The notes below the pieces were generated by a model that searched no databases, had not been told where the DNA came from, and was given only the letters and a program-made list of their open reading frames with translations. 64,000 nucleotides of DNA from the NCBI GenBank assembly GCA_033063855.1, contig CP093831.1, forward strand, positions 18,228,001 to 18,292,000, given 5' to 3'. Origin of the DNA: Smittia aterrima. Lineage: Eukaryota > Arthropoda > Insecta > Diptera > Chironomidae. The position numbers and the translations under genes are program-made. Of the stretch, positions 1 through 12,734 are shown one piece after another. The first letter of the stretch is position 1. Every line of letters begins with the position of its first letter.

Positions 1-3000
1 CGTGTGAATTTAAATATTTTGTACTGGAATTATGGAAATTAGTCAGCTTTGGGGAGCTTCTCTCATAAACTAATTCCAGAAACAATCATCGAGCGGTGTT
101 TACGCCTTGAAAGAGAATGTGACTCATCAATTTCAGGAAAAGAATGAGCAATGAGGCGGAAAAGAGGAAAAAGGAGAAGCTGCAAGAAAAAATGTTACGA
201 CGCTAGCACCTTTCAACTAATTGAATTTCATTTCATCACGCCCGGCTCTTTCGCTATAATTTCCCCTACAACGATAAAGAAAACTCTCCTCCTTGCCTTC
301 CTGGCGAAAGCTGTCTTGTCTCGCTCGCTCTCTATATTTCTTTGGACGGATGCGGCAAAGCGAAAATTTAATTTGACTTTGATTGTCTTGTTTGCTAAAA
401 TGAAAGTAAAGCCTTCGTTGCATGTTTAACTTAATTTTAATATCAACTCGAGAAAAAAGCTGTGCAGTGCTTAGTGTCGTGTTTAATTAAAATTTCCTCA
501 AGTGTCGTAACGGGTAGAGTTTTATTAATAAATGCGAATGAACGTTAAGGTTTCCTTGCAGAAGCTGAAAGTTTAAGAATTGCCGAGCGATTGATTTCCA
601 TGCAAATGGCAGCTTTTATAAGCTTCGGTGTTCAAATAGTTTTCTTATGCTTCTGCACGAAATGAAAAAAGAAAAACTTTTAATCATAAGAAAAGTTTTC
701 TCTGTCAGGGCTTGTTCGTGGAAAATGTCGATCGAAGGTTTTAAACCTGTTTAAATGGAAAACTTTTTGGAATTGAAACATTCTTGGGTTTTCTCGGGTT
801 GTTTCAAAAAAGATTAAAACATAAAAAGAAAATTCTATTCGAGGACGAGCAAAAAAATAACTTCTTTTTTCTCATATTTCGATTCTAGAGACGAAACGTG
901 CTTTGAAAACTTTTCTTCAGCCTTCTCCGACTTATGCTTCAAGTCTGAATTAATAAATCGAATGCCAGTAGGGAGAATAGAACTAGAAAGAGTGAGATAG
1001 GGATTATTTTCCAACGAATTTAATTTTTTAGAAATTAGCGGAGGATTTTGCCAGAGACTGGCATTTGAAACTGCTCATTTTGTAAATGAAAGATAAAATA
1101 TTTTAGAGGAACCGAGATCACAGAAAGTAATTAGAAAATTTTTGCATCTAAAGAATTTTATGAGAACCTTTGCGACACCTTTTTTCTTATTACCAGCAAG
1201 TAAATTCAGCGATAAAATGAGCTGAAAAGTTAAAAATAAAGAAATTAAAGTGAAATAGATATTTTTTAAATTAAAATATCTTCTTATTCCATAAGAGACT
1301 TAGGGAAAGGACTTCAAGGGAAAGCACGTTGCCAATAAATTATCAGAAAAAAGGACAGCTCAAGAAAGATTTTATCAAGTCCCCTGAAACCCTTTCTTAT
1401 GTAAAAAAAATTGGTTTGGATCGTGAGAAGCAAAAGTTTGAATTAAAACGGATTTGAAAAAAATCAAAAAAGAGCAGAAAAGCTCATAACTCATTCACAC
1501 ATCGCTCGTTTGCAGCGCACGAAGTCTTCTTGGATACATTGCTTGTCGTTTATTTCGAGTGATTTTCTCCTACAGTTCCTCATTCCCGCCGAAAAACTTT
1601 TCTAGCTCTCTATCGTCAGCAACAAATGTGGCGAACGAGAAAATGTATCATTGTCACCTCTTATAGCGAGATATGAACACACTTTCTGCACAGGAAGACA
1701 AATAAAATAGTAATTCCGAGTAAAACATGTTAGTTGCATTGCACTATATTGAGAAAGATGACGCAGATGTCTACTAAGCGAAATAGCAGAAGCTCCATAG
1801 CTCTCTAATAAAATGCAAACATCCAAGCTTGCAAGTCTGACATGAATTCATAAATATTTTGAAACGACGAATGTACCATTTGCATCCATGAATTTCCGTA
1901 TGAAAGCTTCAACATCTCAAAGTGAACTGGATGAATTGGATTTCTTGCAGTCTGAGTCATAATCTACTCAAGCTTATCACTTTCTCCACCCCATGAGAGA
2001 GCTTGATCAAGTCGTTCTCTGAATTGCTCTAACATGTTATGACAGTGTCGGGAATTGCAAAAAGTGAAGAGATTGTTATGCAAAGCGTAAGGAAGCTTTT
2101 TAAAAGACGAAGCGGTTGATTATTCAACTCCTCCTGTTCAACATTGTCGTTGCAATTTTTCTTTAGAGGGAAGGAAACAATTCCTCTCATTGATATCAAC
2201 AAACAAAAAATATTGGCCATAAAAATCACTGTCATTCAAAGGAATTTGCTTTGGAATGCAACGAACCTGAATGATTGAAAGAATGTCATTAGATTTAATA
2301 CAAGACTGTTAGAAGTGATAAATATTTTCGAATATCATCTGCATCGATGTCGTTCTAATGTATTTGCTGAATAAACTGTCACTTGAAGGCGTGGGAACTC
2401 CCTCCAATGTATCAAGTTCTCTCGGCGGTTTTCATCCTTTTGTCTTGATAATTTGAAAGAAGTGGAGGTTTATCGGGAGTCGAGACATACACCGTGTGAA
2501 ATATGGCGACACTCTGCCTGCCACAAACATTAAGGTATCGATTTCACCTTGAGATTCGTGTGTGCATGAAGGAAAGCAAAGCAACCGAAATCGGAAAAAT
2601 TTCTCGTGAGCTCTTTGGGAATTGAAAGGAAGACGGCTGTCGCCCTGCAGCGTAATCGTGCCGATTTCTTCCTTTTCTTCGTTCCTTTCACCTTCAGCAC
2701 AAGAAGAAAAAAAACTCTGATAATAGAAAGTGTTACACATTTAGATGATGTGACGAAGAAAATATTTTTAGCCGATAAGAAAGTTTCTTTTTCAAAGCTC
2801 TTTATTTATTTTCGCATTAGTCGTCGGTAGGCGGAAAGTTTTAACAGTCGTTCGTTTCCCGTTTCGCATCGAAAGCAAGAAAAAACTTCCCTTGATTAAA
2901 CTTATCAAATGACTGTTGTTCTGGTTGTTGTTTGCTGAAATGATAGCTTTGACGTGATAACATCCTTCTCCTCATGTTTCGACTTCGTGTGTTGTTTTTA

Positions 3001-4582
3001 TCGACTTTCTCGTCCCCCTTCATTTCTTGGCGTCGAAAACATGCTAAGCATAGAAACCGAACACATGACCGAACATCGGAGCCATTAAAATCAATAGCAA
3101 TAAGCTTCTGTCTTTCAATTCATCGAGCGGCTCTCGGCTAGTTACGTTTTTATCGCTCTTGTTACCACACACTTGGAGACGCCTCAATGTGAATTTCCAA
3201 ATTGAACAGACACATATAATATGCAAATGAGTGTTAGACGTCATCCAATGATTGTGTCAAACTAATCCCCAAAGTTGAAAACTATAAAACGATATCAATA
3301 GTGAAAAGCAAATCTAAGACTAAGTTAAATTCAATTTCCAATTCCCAACGCACTCGATCGTAGGAATCGAACTGCAGCTCAGTGAGAGCTTTCAAGAGCT
3401 TTCGAAGCTCTCATTTCAGAAGATTCCCTTGAGAATATCCAAATCGAATTACGAGCAACTCGTAAAGTTTATCTAGGGAAAGAGTCGTTAAAAGCGATAA
3501 ATTGTAACTTCTTTCTTGATACTAGCACAGCATAAATGAGCAATAATGTCAAGAGACCGACCGACTGTCAGTGCCTTGAATTTAAAACTATTCTTCATTG
3601 AATGATGCACTGCACGTTCACTCGTAACTTTTTTTTGCCTTTGTTGGCTGCGAGAAAATTTACGATGTTCGACATAAAAAAGATTATTGCGCAATTATAT
3701 TTTTACCGCTCTTTCAGCTTCTCTCTCTCCCTGGCGATGAAACTTCCTCCGAAACTAATTCGTGACAGATTTTCGTGTCAACATCGTCGTCGTCGTCCTG
3801 CCTCGTGTTTCTTTCTGGTTCAGTGCGACACAAAGACGAAGTTGGCGCAAAAAGCCATAACAGAAGCTTTCAAAAATCAAACTTTTTTCTCGCTCTTTCG
3901 TATTCTCGTGTGCAGTACGCGACATGAAAACTTTTTGTTCCGTTTCACCTCGAAATGAGGAAAAATCTGTTCGGAATGGAAATGCAAAAGTAAAGGAGAA
4001 GAAGAGAGAGAGTTATTATTCGAAAAAATCCCTCGAGAAGAAGAGAAATTGTCAGGATTTTTCGGTTTTTTTCATGGCCGAAATGAAATATAACAAAGTT
4101 TACAAATAAATTCGTGTGTTCGGTTAGGACCGAGCTGGGAATTTATGACCGAAAAACTTTTTGAACTAATTTTCACCATTTTTCTTCTTTCTTCTTTCTT
4201 TTTAGATACCGAAGTAAAGTATTTAAGAGCCGAAGAGTTTCCCACTTCACAGCAAACTCTCTGGACGGCATAGAGAATCGTAAACGGCAGTAAAGACGAT
4301 GAGTTACTGAAGAGAAGGTGAAAAGCAAACAAAGTTGCAAGCAGCTTCAGATTCTTTACGTTCGCTGTGATAAAAGCGAGCAATTGAATTTCATTATAAG
4401 CAAGACGATTACATAAAAGCGCTTTAAACAAACAAAGTCATCAGTTTCAGACGGTTCATAAAAGGAAACAATAATTACTCGACGAGCTTAGGCGAACGAT
4501 AATAAAAAGCAGCAGAGGGAAGCAGCAAAAGCGAGAGCGAGACGACCGAAACACTCAAAATCGCGGCACACAAGAAATAAAA
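1..4582. other. 5' flank / probable 5' UTR and intron of Frequenin; no coding exon recognised
   Basis: The open frames here are short (118 codons or fewer), show no family resemblance, and often overlap on both strands, as expected of noncoding AT-rich sequence. The last 100 or so bases are purine-rich and run straight into the Frequenin start codon, so they are probably its 5' UTR. Upstream noncoding exons are likely, because fly frequenin genes commonly have them, but none can be placed by eye. Simple pyrimidine runs occur near 4187-4205 and a short CGT repeat near 3787-3797. Confidence 0.5.
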
Positions 4583-7500
4583 ATGGGGAAAAAGAATTCG
4601 AAATTAAAGCAGGATACGATCGACAGGCTGACGACAGACACATATTGTGAGTATTGTTATTGCTTCGCAAAATTCATTCTTTCCGCTATTTCTATGACGA
4701 GAAACGAGAATATTTCCTTGTTTCACCCTCGCATGTTCTCTCTTTAATCTAAGCCTCTCATAAACAACCTTGAACAAAATTTGTTTTCTCCCTTTCATCT
4801 TTCGCCGACCGAATCATAATAAATCGTCACCAAATCGTATTCCATGAAGAAGCTAAGGAAAACTTAATATTCCGATGTTTCTGATCTACTTAGCAAGGGC
4901 ATAAAATGTGCCGCCGAATAAATCGCCCCATTCCACTTCTCCGACTCAATTTCATTTTATCGTCTCAAGCCCCGGAAGTGAAACGAAAGTTTCTGATACA
5001 ACGTATAACCCCCCGAAAACTTGTTTTCCAGCCATCAAGCTGTGGGCCTAAAAGATTTTCATCCGAAAACAATAACAAAAGAGAGATTTTCAAAGTTTTC
5101 TTTCCTATCGGACTTGCGGAGAAGGAAAACTGTGATAAATCACGACAATATTTTAGTATTTGGTTCGTCGTTCCTTGAAAATCCTCTTACACTTCCTTCT
5201 AGATCTGATTTACAATAATTATGTTGCCCTTTTCTGTTTATATGAAAGGATAGTCGATGAAGATGATAAGATAATTCATTCATTCATGTGTGAGTTGAGT
5301 GCTTGGAATGAGGAAGGAGAGAAAAAAGAAGCGGGAAAATCTCACTCAAATCGAAAGCTTTGAATAACGATTTATTTTTATTTCTTTTCTTTAGTCACAG
5401 AAAAGGAGATCAGACAATGGCACAAAGGATTCCTCAAAGATTGCCCCAACGGGTTGCTAACAGAACAAGTAATTGATACAAACATTGCCTCTATTAGCTT
5501 GTTCCTCTCACAACAACTGCGTTATCAATTTTTCGCTCTTAGGGTTTCATCAAAATCTACAAACAATTCTTTCCACAAGGCGATCCAAGCAAATTTGCGT
5601 CACTAGTGTTTAGAGTATTTGATGAGAACAATGTGAGTCTTTCAACGTAAATAGGGTACTCAGGGGAGAAGTAAAAAGGGATTCGATGAGCCCACACACA
5701 AAACCCTCTCACGAGAAGGAGCGAAAACTAAATGCCATGACATAATGGATCCCGAAAAGCCACAGAAGTGAAGACAAGGCTTTTCGTTTGGCCTTTTTCG
5801 AGTGAATTTTCATCATGCAAGAGAGAAAGGAATAAGAGAGAGGGTTGAAGTATCTTCTTGTTAAATCAAACAAGAAGTGCTCTTGGGTTCAACGACAGTC
5901 GTCAGAGTGTGATTTTGTCACGAAAGAATCTTGAAACCTTCAACCCATGCAAATATATTTATTCTTCTTTTCTCTTTCTTTATTATACTCCCATGCTCTT
6001 TCACAGGATGGATCAATAGAGTTTGAAGAATTCATTAGAGCGCTGTCAATCACATCACGTGGAAACCTGGACGAAAAATTGAATTGTGCGTTCTTTAGTA
6101 AAAAGTTTTTAATTATTGAAACCTTAAAAAGAAATCTCTTGAATGTGATATGGCTTCATTACGGGTGCTTTTGCTGTGATACGCTATGCGCGAAGGTGTC
6201 TGCTTGTATTTGCATTTAACGACCTTGTTTCAAATGAGCTTTTCTCACTGGTTAGTTTAAATGGAAATTTATTTTCCCCAACAGCGCAATTAACATTTGC
6301 TTCTCAGGCAAAACTTATGCAACGAACTTTGAATGAGCGATAAAGTTTCTCATTTAATGAGCAGAAAACTCCTTGCGAAGAGAACGCAACCCGCGCCAGT
6401 TTCAGAAACAATTTTTTTGTATGTTTCCTCTATATCAAAGTTTCTCGTTAAGGTTGAGTTGCATATTCTCATCGCTCAATTACTTACAGTTTTCAATCTA
6501 GAACGACAAGCAGGCACAATCTAGAATGACAAGCAGGCAGCCTTCAACGTATTTAATCTTTTAATCCTTGACAATTATTAGCCGGAGATGACGGGAGACT
6601 TTGCGAAGAAAAGTTAAAGGGCAAACTGCTGAGTGCAGTGCTTAAGCTTCTCTCGACACGACACTCATAAGCGGGAATTGCTTAAGGCGGTTGCAAAGCT
6701 TCTCGTCATCGCTGGATAATCCTTTGATATCTTATCCTACCATTTCCCTTGATTATCTCTACTCTATCGCCTCTTATCGTTTCACGTTCCCCACGCAAAA
6801 CACCGAACCAAAAAAAAAGAAACAAAAACTTTTTAAGTGTTTATATAATTATAAAATTTTTGAACGAGAAATTATGATTATAAGTGTTTTTCGCCTCCTT
6901 GTTTCCGCTTTTTTCTCCTCGAGAAAATTGACTTCGAACGAGGGAAACAAAAGCAAGAAGAAAAACAAGTTACAGATCTAAAATCGACTCTTGTTGTATT
7001 ATGCTTCTCGATGTTGATCTTTCGATGTTTTTCTTTACATTTTTCTCTCGTTTCGAAATACAAATGAATTTTCTAAACAACTTTGTGGTTGTCGTCGAAT
7101 TTATAGGGGCATTTAGACTTTATGATGTGGACAACGACGGTTTTATAACGCGGGACGAGATGTATAATATTGTGGACGCGATATATCAGATGGTGGTAAG
7201 TAGAGCTCTGTTTACTAATTGATGCTCCTGCTTGGGGATGTGGAAAGTTAATATTTAAGAAAGTCTTCGGATGGGGAAAAGGAAAATACAATAAGGGATT
7301 AACTTTTCTCAAGTTTCGTCTCGTGAAAAATAAATTTCATCTTTTCTTTCGCTTTTCGAAAGGCGAGGAAGCAACAAAAGCTAATCTCTCGAAAGCTCTT
7401 TTTGATAATGAATGTCGAATTTAAGTCCCCCTGCCCTTGAAGAAGTCTTCCGCTCTTCGGTCGATCTTCAGAAATAATTTCCCCAAACAAAGAAGTTATC

Positions 7501-8195
7501 AAGATTGCGAGCTTTTTGTAATGAGATTGGCTTTGACTACAACGAGAAATGAAATAAATCTGTCGACGACTTTCAAAGCGAGAAAAATATTCTTTTAGCT
7601 TCTTTGGAGAGCAAAACTGAATTTTAAAATGCTTAGTGGTTATGTTTGCCTTCGAACTGAGAGGTTTATGCGGTTTTCGCTTTTAACTCACTCTCGCCAC
7701 AAGAAAAATCATTAAGAGATTCCGCAACTTTTTCTTTACACTCTTTGGCAATAATTAAAAAGTTTCTTCTACCGCAATTCTCTAAATGAACATTTTCAAC
7801 TTATTTTTTTCAACCTAAAAAAACTATCAAATTGCTCTCTAGACAAATAGTTTTGCAATGATTCACGTTTATAAAACTCAAATTACACTGGGGAGTTTTC
7901 CATTTCAATCTGAAGTTAATCTCAATTGCAGGAAAAGCTTTTAAACAAACTTTGTAACTAAAACAATTTGATTGCTTCCACTTTTTTCAATGGATTTAAG
8001 TTTAACCAACAAACAATCAATTCACAGGGTCAACAACCGGTAGCTGAGGACGAGAACACACCCCAGAAGCGAGTCGATAAAATCTTCGATCAAATGGACA
8101 AAAATCACGATGATCGTTTAACACTCGAGGAGTTCAGAGATGGAAGCAAAGCCGATCCACGAATCGTTCAAGCGTTAAGTCTTGGAGGCGATTAA
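4583..8195 (+). CDS. Frq: Frequenin / neuronal calcium sensor 1 (complete, six exons)
   Basis: Six exons join in phase: 4583-4646, 5395-5468, 5543-5632, 6007-6085, 7107-7195 and 8028-8195, giving 187 aa, the usual length of insect Frequenin. The product begins [10 protein letters not shown], an N-myristoylation context (Gly2), in the Kozak-like setting aaaATGG. EF-hand 1 is degenerate (Cys38-Pro39, typical of NCS proteins). EF2 (loop about 73-84, [12 protein letters not shown]) and EF3 (about 109-120, [12 protein letters not shown]) look competent. EF4 (about 156-167, [12 protein letters not shown]) has Asp in place of the usual Gly at loop position 6. The family senses calcium at presynaptic terminals and modulates neurotransmitter release, PI4-kinase and Ric8a; those roles are family knowledge. 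All introns have GT/AG ends. Frq1 and Frq2 orthology cannot be told apart by eye. Confidence 0.97.
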
Positions 8196-11100
8196 GTCCT
8201 ACATTCCGTTCTAATCACTGATACGCTCGATGACAACATTTATTGTATTACTGTGCAGTTTTCTCTCCTAATCTAATCGACATCGTGCATTTTTTTCGAG
8301 CAATGGAAACAATCTTTCCTCTCTTTTGATACGAAAGCCCACATTACAATTCCATTTATTGTACAGAAGCTTACGAACTAAAATCTGTTTTATGACTCCG
8401 CTGATGGTATTCCGCTATCGTCAAACAGACAACAAACGATAAAACTATTCACAGAAGCTGAGAGATATTGCGGGGGATGTTGCAAATCCACTTTGGCTCC
8501 GTAATGTTTGATGTTTGCGGAATGAAAAAAATTATATCGCGAGCGAAAATTTTTCGCAAAATATTTAAGAGTTATTTTTGCGCAAAAGAAAATTTATTCC
8601 ATCGCAAGCAATTGAAAACTCAAGAAGCAGACGAAATAAAATACGAAGAACTTTGACGAACATCTTCCAAAATATATTTTTAGTATTTATTGGATACAGC
8701 GAGAAGTGGAGAAAGATGAAACCAACATTGAACGGAAAGTTTGTTTGGAATGAAAAGCTTTCTCACTCCATCACGATCTTGGAATGAAAACAAAATTGAA
8801 GCAAATTCAATGAAGGAAACTGATGACGTTTCGTAATAATATCCAACAGAGATCTCTCATCGGAGTTAGCGTAGAAAGGATATTGCTGAGATAGAAATTT
8901 GTTTAAAGCTCACTCTCGAATGAAAGCGTTAATAAATTGTGTTACGAGAATCGTTGAACTGCAACTCTTGGATAACATTCATCTCTTGAGTGCTTTGAAA
9001 CAAAAAATGTTACGCAATCAATGATTTCATCCACTCCATGGAAGCTATATTAATTTTCACTTGAAGAAAGCAAAACAAGATAAATAAATTCCAACGCCAG
9101 CTTCAATTGCTACTTTCATTCGAGACGAATGGAGTTGAGAATCTTTCTTTTTCCTCGGAAATAGAAATAAAAAAATGCTGAGAAGAGAGAATATTTACAC
9201 TGAACAGAAGAAAAAGGAAAAACTATATTTAAAAATAACTTTGCCACTCAAAAGAGCATAAAGCTCTTAGGAAAATTAATTTTCAATCATTGCAGTGATT
9301 CGAGATATTTTTTCAAATTAATTGAAAAAAAAAGCTTGTTTTCGCAGCAGTTTCTTTCGCCTAAGCTTGTGAGCCATTTTCCCTCTCCTGATTTCAAGTG
9401 AAGCGAATGCTGGAAAGAGATTCATTAAGTTTTAATTAGCGTAACACAGCGGCTTTTGCAAAGAAGTTGGATAACGTTAATTAATAGAACCGAAGGGCAA
9501 TCAAGCAATTGAGACGGAAAAGTGAAGTGAGCGCACTTAATCGAATTAAGTATTTAAGCAATACAAAACACCAAACGAAAGGATAAGAAAACAAAAATCG
9601 AGTTACGTTAAGTTACTTTCAACATAATTGACTATAAATCAAGATAAATGATGTAAGGTAAACTAACCAAGGTTGAAATATTGAAGAAGTTTCTTTGAGA
9701 ATTGCATGGAAAACCCCTTAAAAAGAATAAATATTAAATTTGGAATGAGAATGTTTGCGTTCGAGTGAAAGTTTTCATGTTGAAAGGGATAATCAGCAGT
9801 TAAGTCACGCAATGTCGATGTTGATGTAATTACTGAATTATCCTTGGAACACATCGACTTCATTGGAATGCAAAGAATTTTCCTTTTAATTCCTAGAGAA
9901 AAACATTTTACAAAATAATGAAATTCAGTGTTTGTTGCTTTTTTACTCTCAAAACCCAAAACAAAAAAAAAATTAAATAAAAAGTTCTTTAAACTTGTAA
10001 ACTTTTAGCTAAAGGTAACTTTTAATCCGTCAATGAAACACAAAAATGAGAAACTTAATGAAACACTTTATTTGATTAGGAATAAAATTTACAAAACGAA
10101 GGAGAAAACTATTGATAATCACTAAAGAAAACTGTGTAAATTAATTTTTCCATGAAAATGATGAAAATTCATTGAATTGCATAAACTATCATTAATTTTT
10201 TCTGAACTGATAACTGCGCTGCCTTTTCTTGCACAGAAGCTCGCACGTTCGACGTTTAACAAAATCGAGGGGAAATCAATCAAAAGCTCCTCTCTTCAGG
10301 ATTCTAAATAGAAAGTTGTCCCGCGAATTTCCTGTCTCGCACTATCAACATTCTTCCCTTCCGTTTCCTGTCGATTAGATCAATTGAAAAGTTTCATCGA
10401 CACAAAGTTCATTTCTTGTCAAATTGATAGAAATTGAAAATTAATTTTTGCCTTCTTGATTCCAAAAATTGGATAAAAAGTTTAATTAGAAAACTTGTTC
10501 TTCTAAGCTTAAATTTTTTTTTTATTGAATTTTCTTCGTGGAATGCCAAAGCCACTTCTGATGTTGAGAATTTCATTATTTAATTTATTACCGCCTGCCG
10601 AACGAACGACTTTCAGTCTACCGAACCTTCAACAAACGCTGGCGCTTGTTTCTGCTTCCGCTTTTAATCATTTCGTTTATAAATTTCTGTGATAAACATA
10701 ATCATAAAGAGGCATTTGATAAATTAAATGAACGAACGACACGAAAGATGTTTATGATAGAAAGGAAATTGATAAATTTGATTCGATAAATTATTGTTGA
10801 ACGCATGACGCAATACTAGTTTAAGCTCTCTCCTCTCTCTCTTTATCTCTTATCTCTTCCTAAACACAAACATAAAGAAAATCTCTAAATTAATCATTAA
10901 GAAGCAGAAAGTTATCTCAACCGTTGAAAAGAACTTCAAATTCATTTTTAAACGCTACACGCTATGCTTAATATTTTTAAGGAGTTATAAATAGCATACA
11001 CACTCACTCACACCCACAAACACACACGAAATTTAAATAATGACATAAGCTTTCGAAAGCTTTGTTTCAATCAGATTTGCTAGTTTCTCATCGCCGGCTT

Positions 11101-12734
11101 GAAGTGTTTTCCTTTATGGCCTAAATAGATAATCAAGAGCAACATGAAGAGAACAAAAGAGGAAAAATGACGCAAGTTAGGGAAAAACTTTTTTTAAATG
11201 AAAGATCTCAATGTGAACATTTCTGCTTATTCAGGACATTCTGCACAAAAGCGTCCAATTTCTCCAACATTTTCCCAAACGAAGCATCGTCTTCACTTTC
11301 GTTCCCATTTCAATGGAGACAAAAAAGTTAAACTTTCTCTGTGAAAAGTCATTTTATCTCGAATCCCAACAACCAACAGCTCTTCTTCGTTATCCGGAAA
11401 AGACTTGAGAGCGAATAAAAAACTTAGTGCACTGTTAAAAGTTACTCACATTGAAAGGCAAAATAAATCGATTAAAAAACTTTCATTCTTCTTGCATTTA
11501 TCTTCTTCTCAAAAGACATTAAATTAAATTACTAAAGAGTTCCGGAAATTAAGCTGTTTTAAACCTATTAGGAGATTGTAAAATTCTCTCTCGTGCTGAG
11601 GCGACAGAAAAAGTTTAAAGTTGTAAATAATTTAGTGGAACTCAAATACCGGTTGACTAGTTGATTTTCTACAAAAAAAATTACGAGGCAATCTCTGGGT
11701 AAGGAGTAAGCTTGAACCGGAGAACAAAACTTTTTGTTTTCCCCTCAAACCGAGCATTTTTTTTTGTTTAAAGTTCAATATGAAAAATTGATTGAAGATT
11801 CGCAGTTAACAAGAGAAACAGTCATTTTGTGTGTGCAGTTTAACGCAAAAAAAAAACAAGAAAAGACAAATTTATTATGAAACATAACAATTACAAAGCG
11901 AAAGAGAAGAACATGAAATAAAAATTTACAGAAAAAGTTGAAACGTTGTTTGAATAATTTGTGTTTTTAATTCATACGCAATTTCCTTCTGCCATTTCCT
12001 TCATTGTTTCAGCCAACGTAAGAGAAATCTTACTTGTTTTAATGCGTTTTAAATTATTCAATCCCACCGGAACACAGAAAATGGATTTCGTTTTGAAGAT
12101 TTTTCATCTCAGAGCTTAAAAACAGGTATTTATGTTGCAAAGGGAAAACTTTTAAATATTCGTAGACTTTCTCGTTCGTCCTTTATTAGCATGTGAGCTA
12201 GAAAAAAATTACCGGTCTTCAGTTGATTTCAAGTATTTCTTATAGAAACCTGATTTCACACGACAAAAATTAAAAAGCAAAGGTCAGGATTATTGTTTAT
12301 ACTCCTGAAGACGATGATAGGCTACCAACAGAATTCACATGCAATTACCACCGGAACACGGAATATGCTAAAATTTTTCATCTGACACCTTCAGTATTTT
12401 AAGTTGCCTTTAGCTGTGTCATGTCTGCCAATTTTCGGCCTTTGAGGAAATGATAAATCGAGCCGAGAAAACTGTTTCTGTTCATGAAGCGAACAAAGAA
12501 ACATGAAGACAGCTCGCTTTCACATACTTAAAGCAGCATAAACGAGCATCACTTGGTTCAGGTTCTATCACTATTCGATAACGGACAACTTTATACAAAT
12601 TATAAAAAGCAAGAAATGTCTATGAATGAAACGACATTTTTAAATTTTTAGAACTTCACAAAAGTTTTTAGAACCTTCAAACAGGTCAATGTAAAAATCA
12701 AAACACAAAAAAACTTTCTTATTAAAACATTAAA
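8196..12734. other. 4.5-kb intergenic stretch, no gene seen
   Basis: This holds the Frequenin 3' UTR and the upstream flank of Vps18. No open frame has a recognisable domain; the longest, 98 codons on the minus strand at 9663-9959, looks like chance. There are simple-sequence patches, CT-rich near 10828-10860 and CA-rich near 11000-11030. A short shared string, caccggaacac, occurs near 12065 and 12349 but does not extend into a convincing repeat. Confidence 0.5.

Noticed and set aside
9663..9959. 98-codon minus-strand open frame
   Set aside because: No recognisable domain, no splice partners, isolated in AT-rich intergenic DNA.
12061..12360. Possible duplicated unit sharing caccggaacac
   Set aside because: The match does not extend beyond about 14 bases plus a generic T-rich string.
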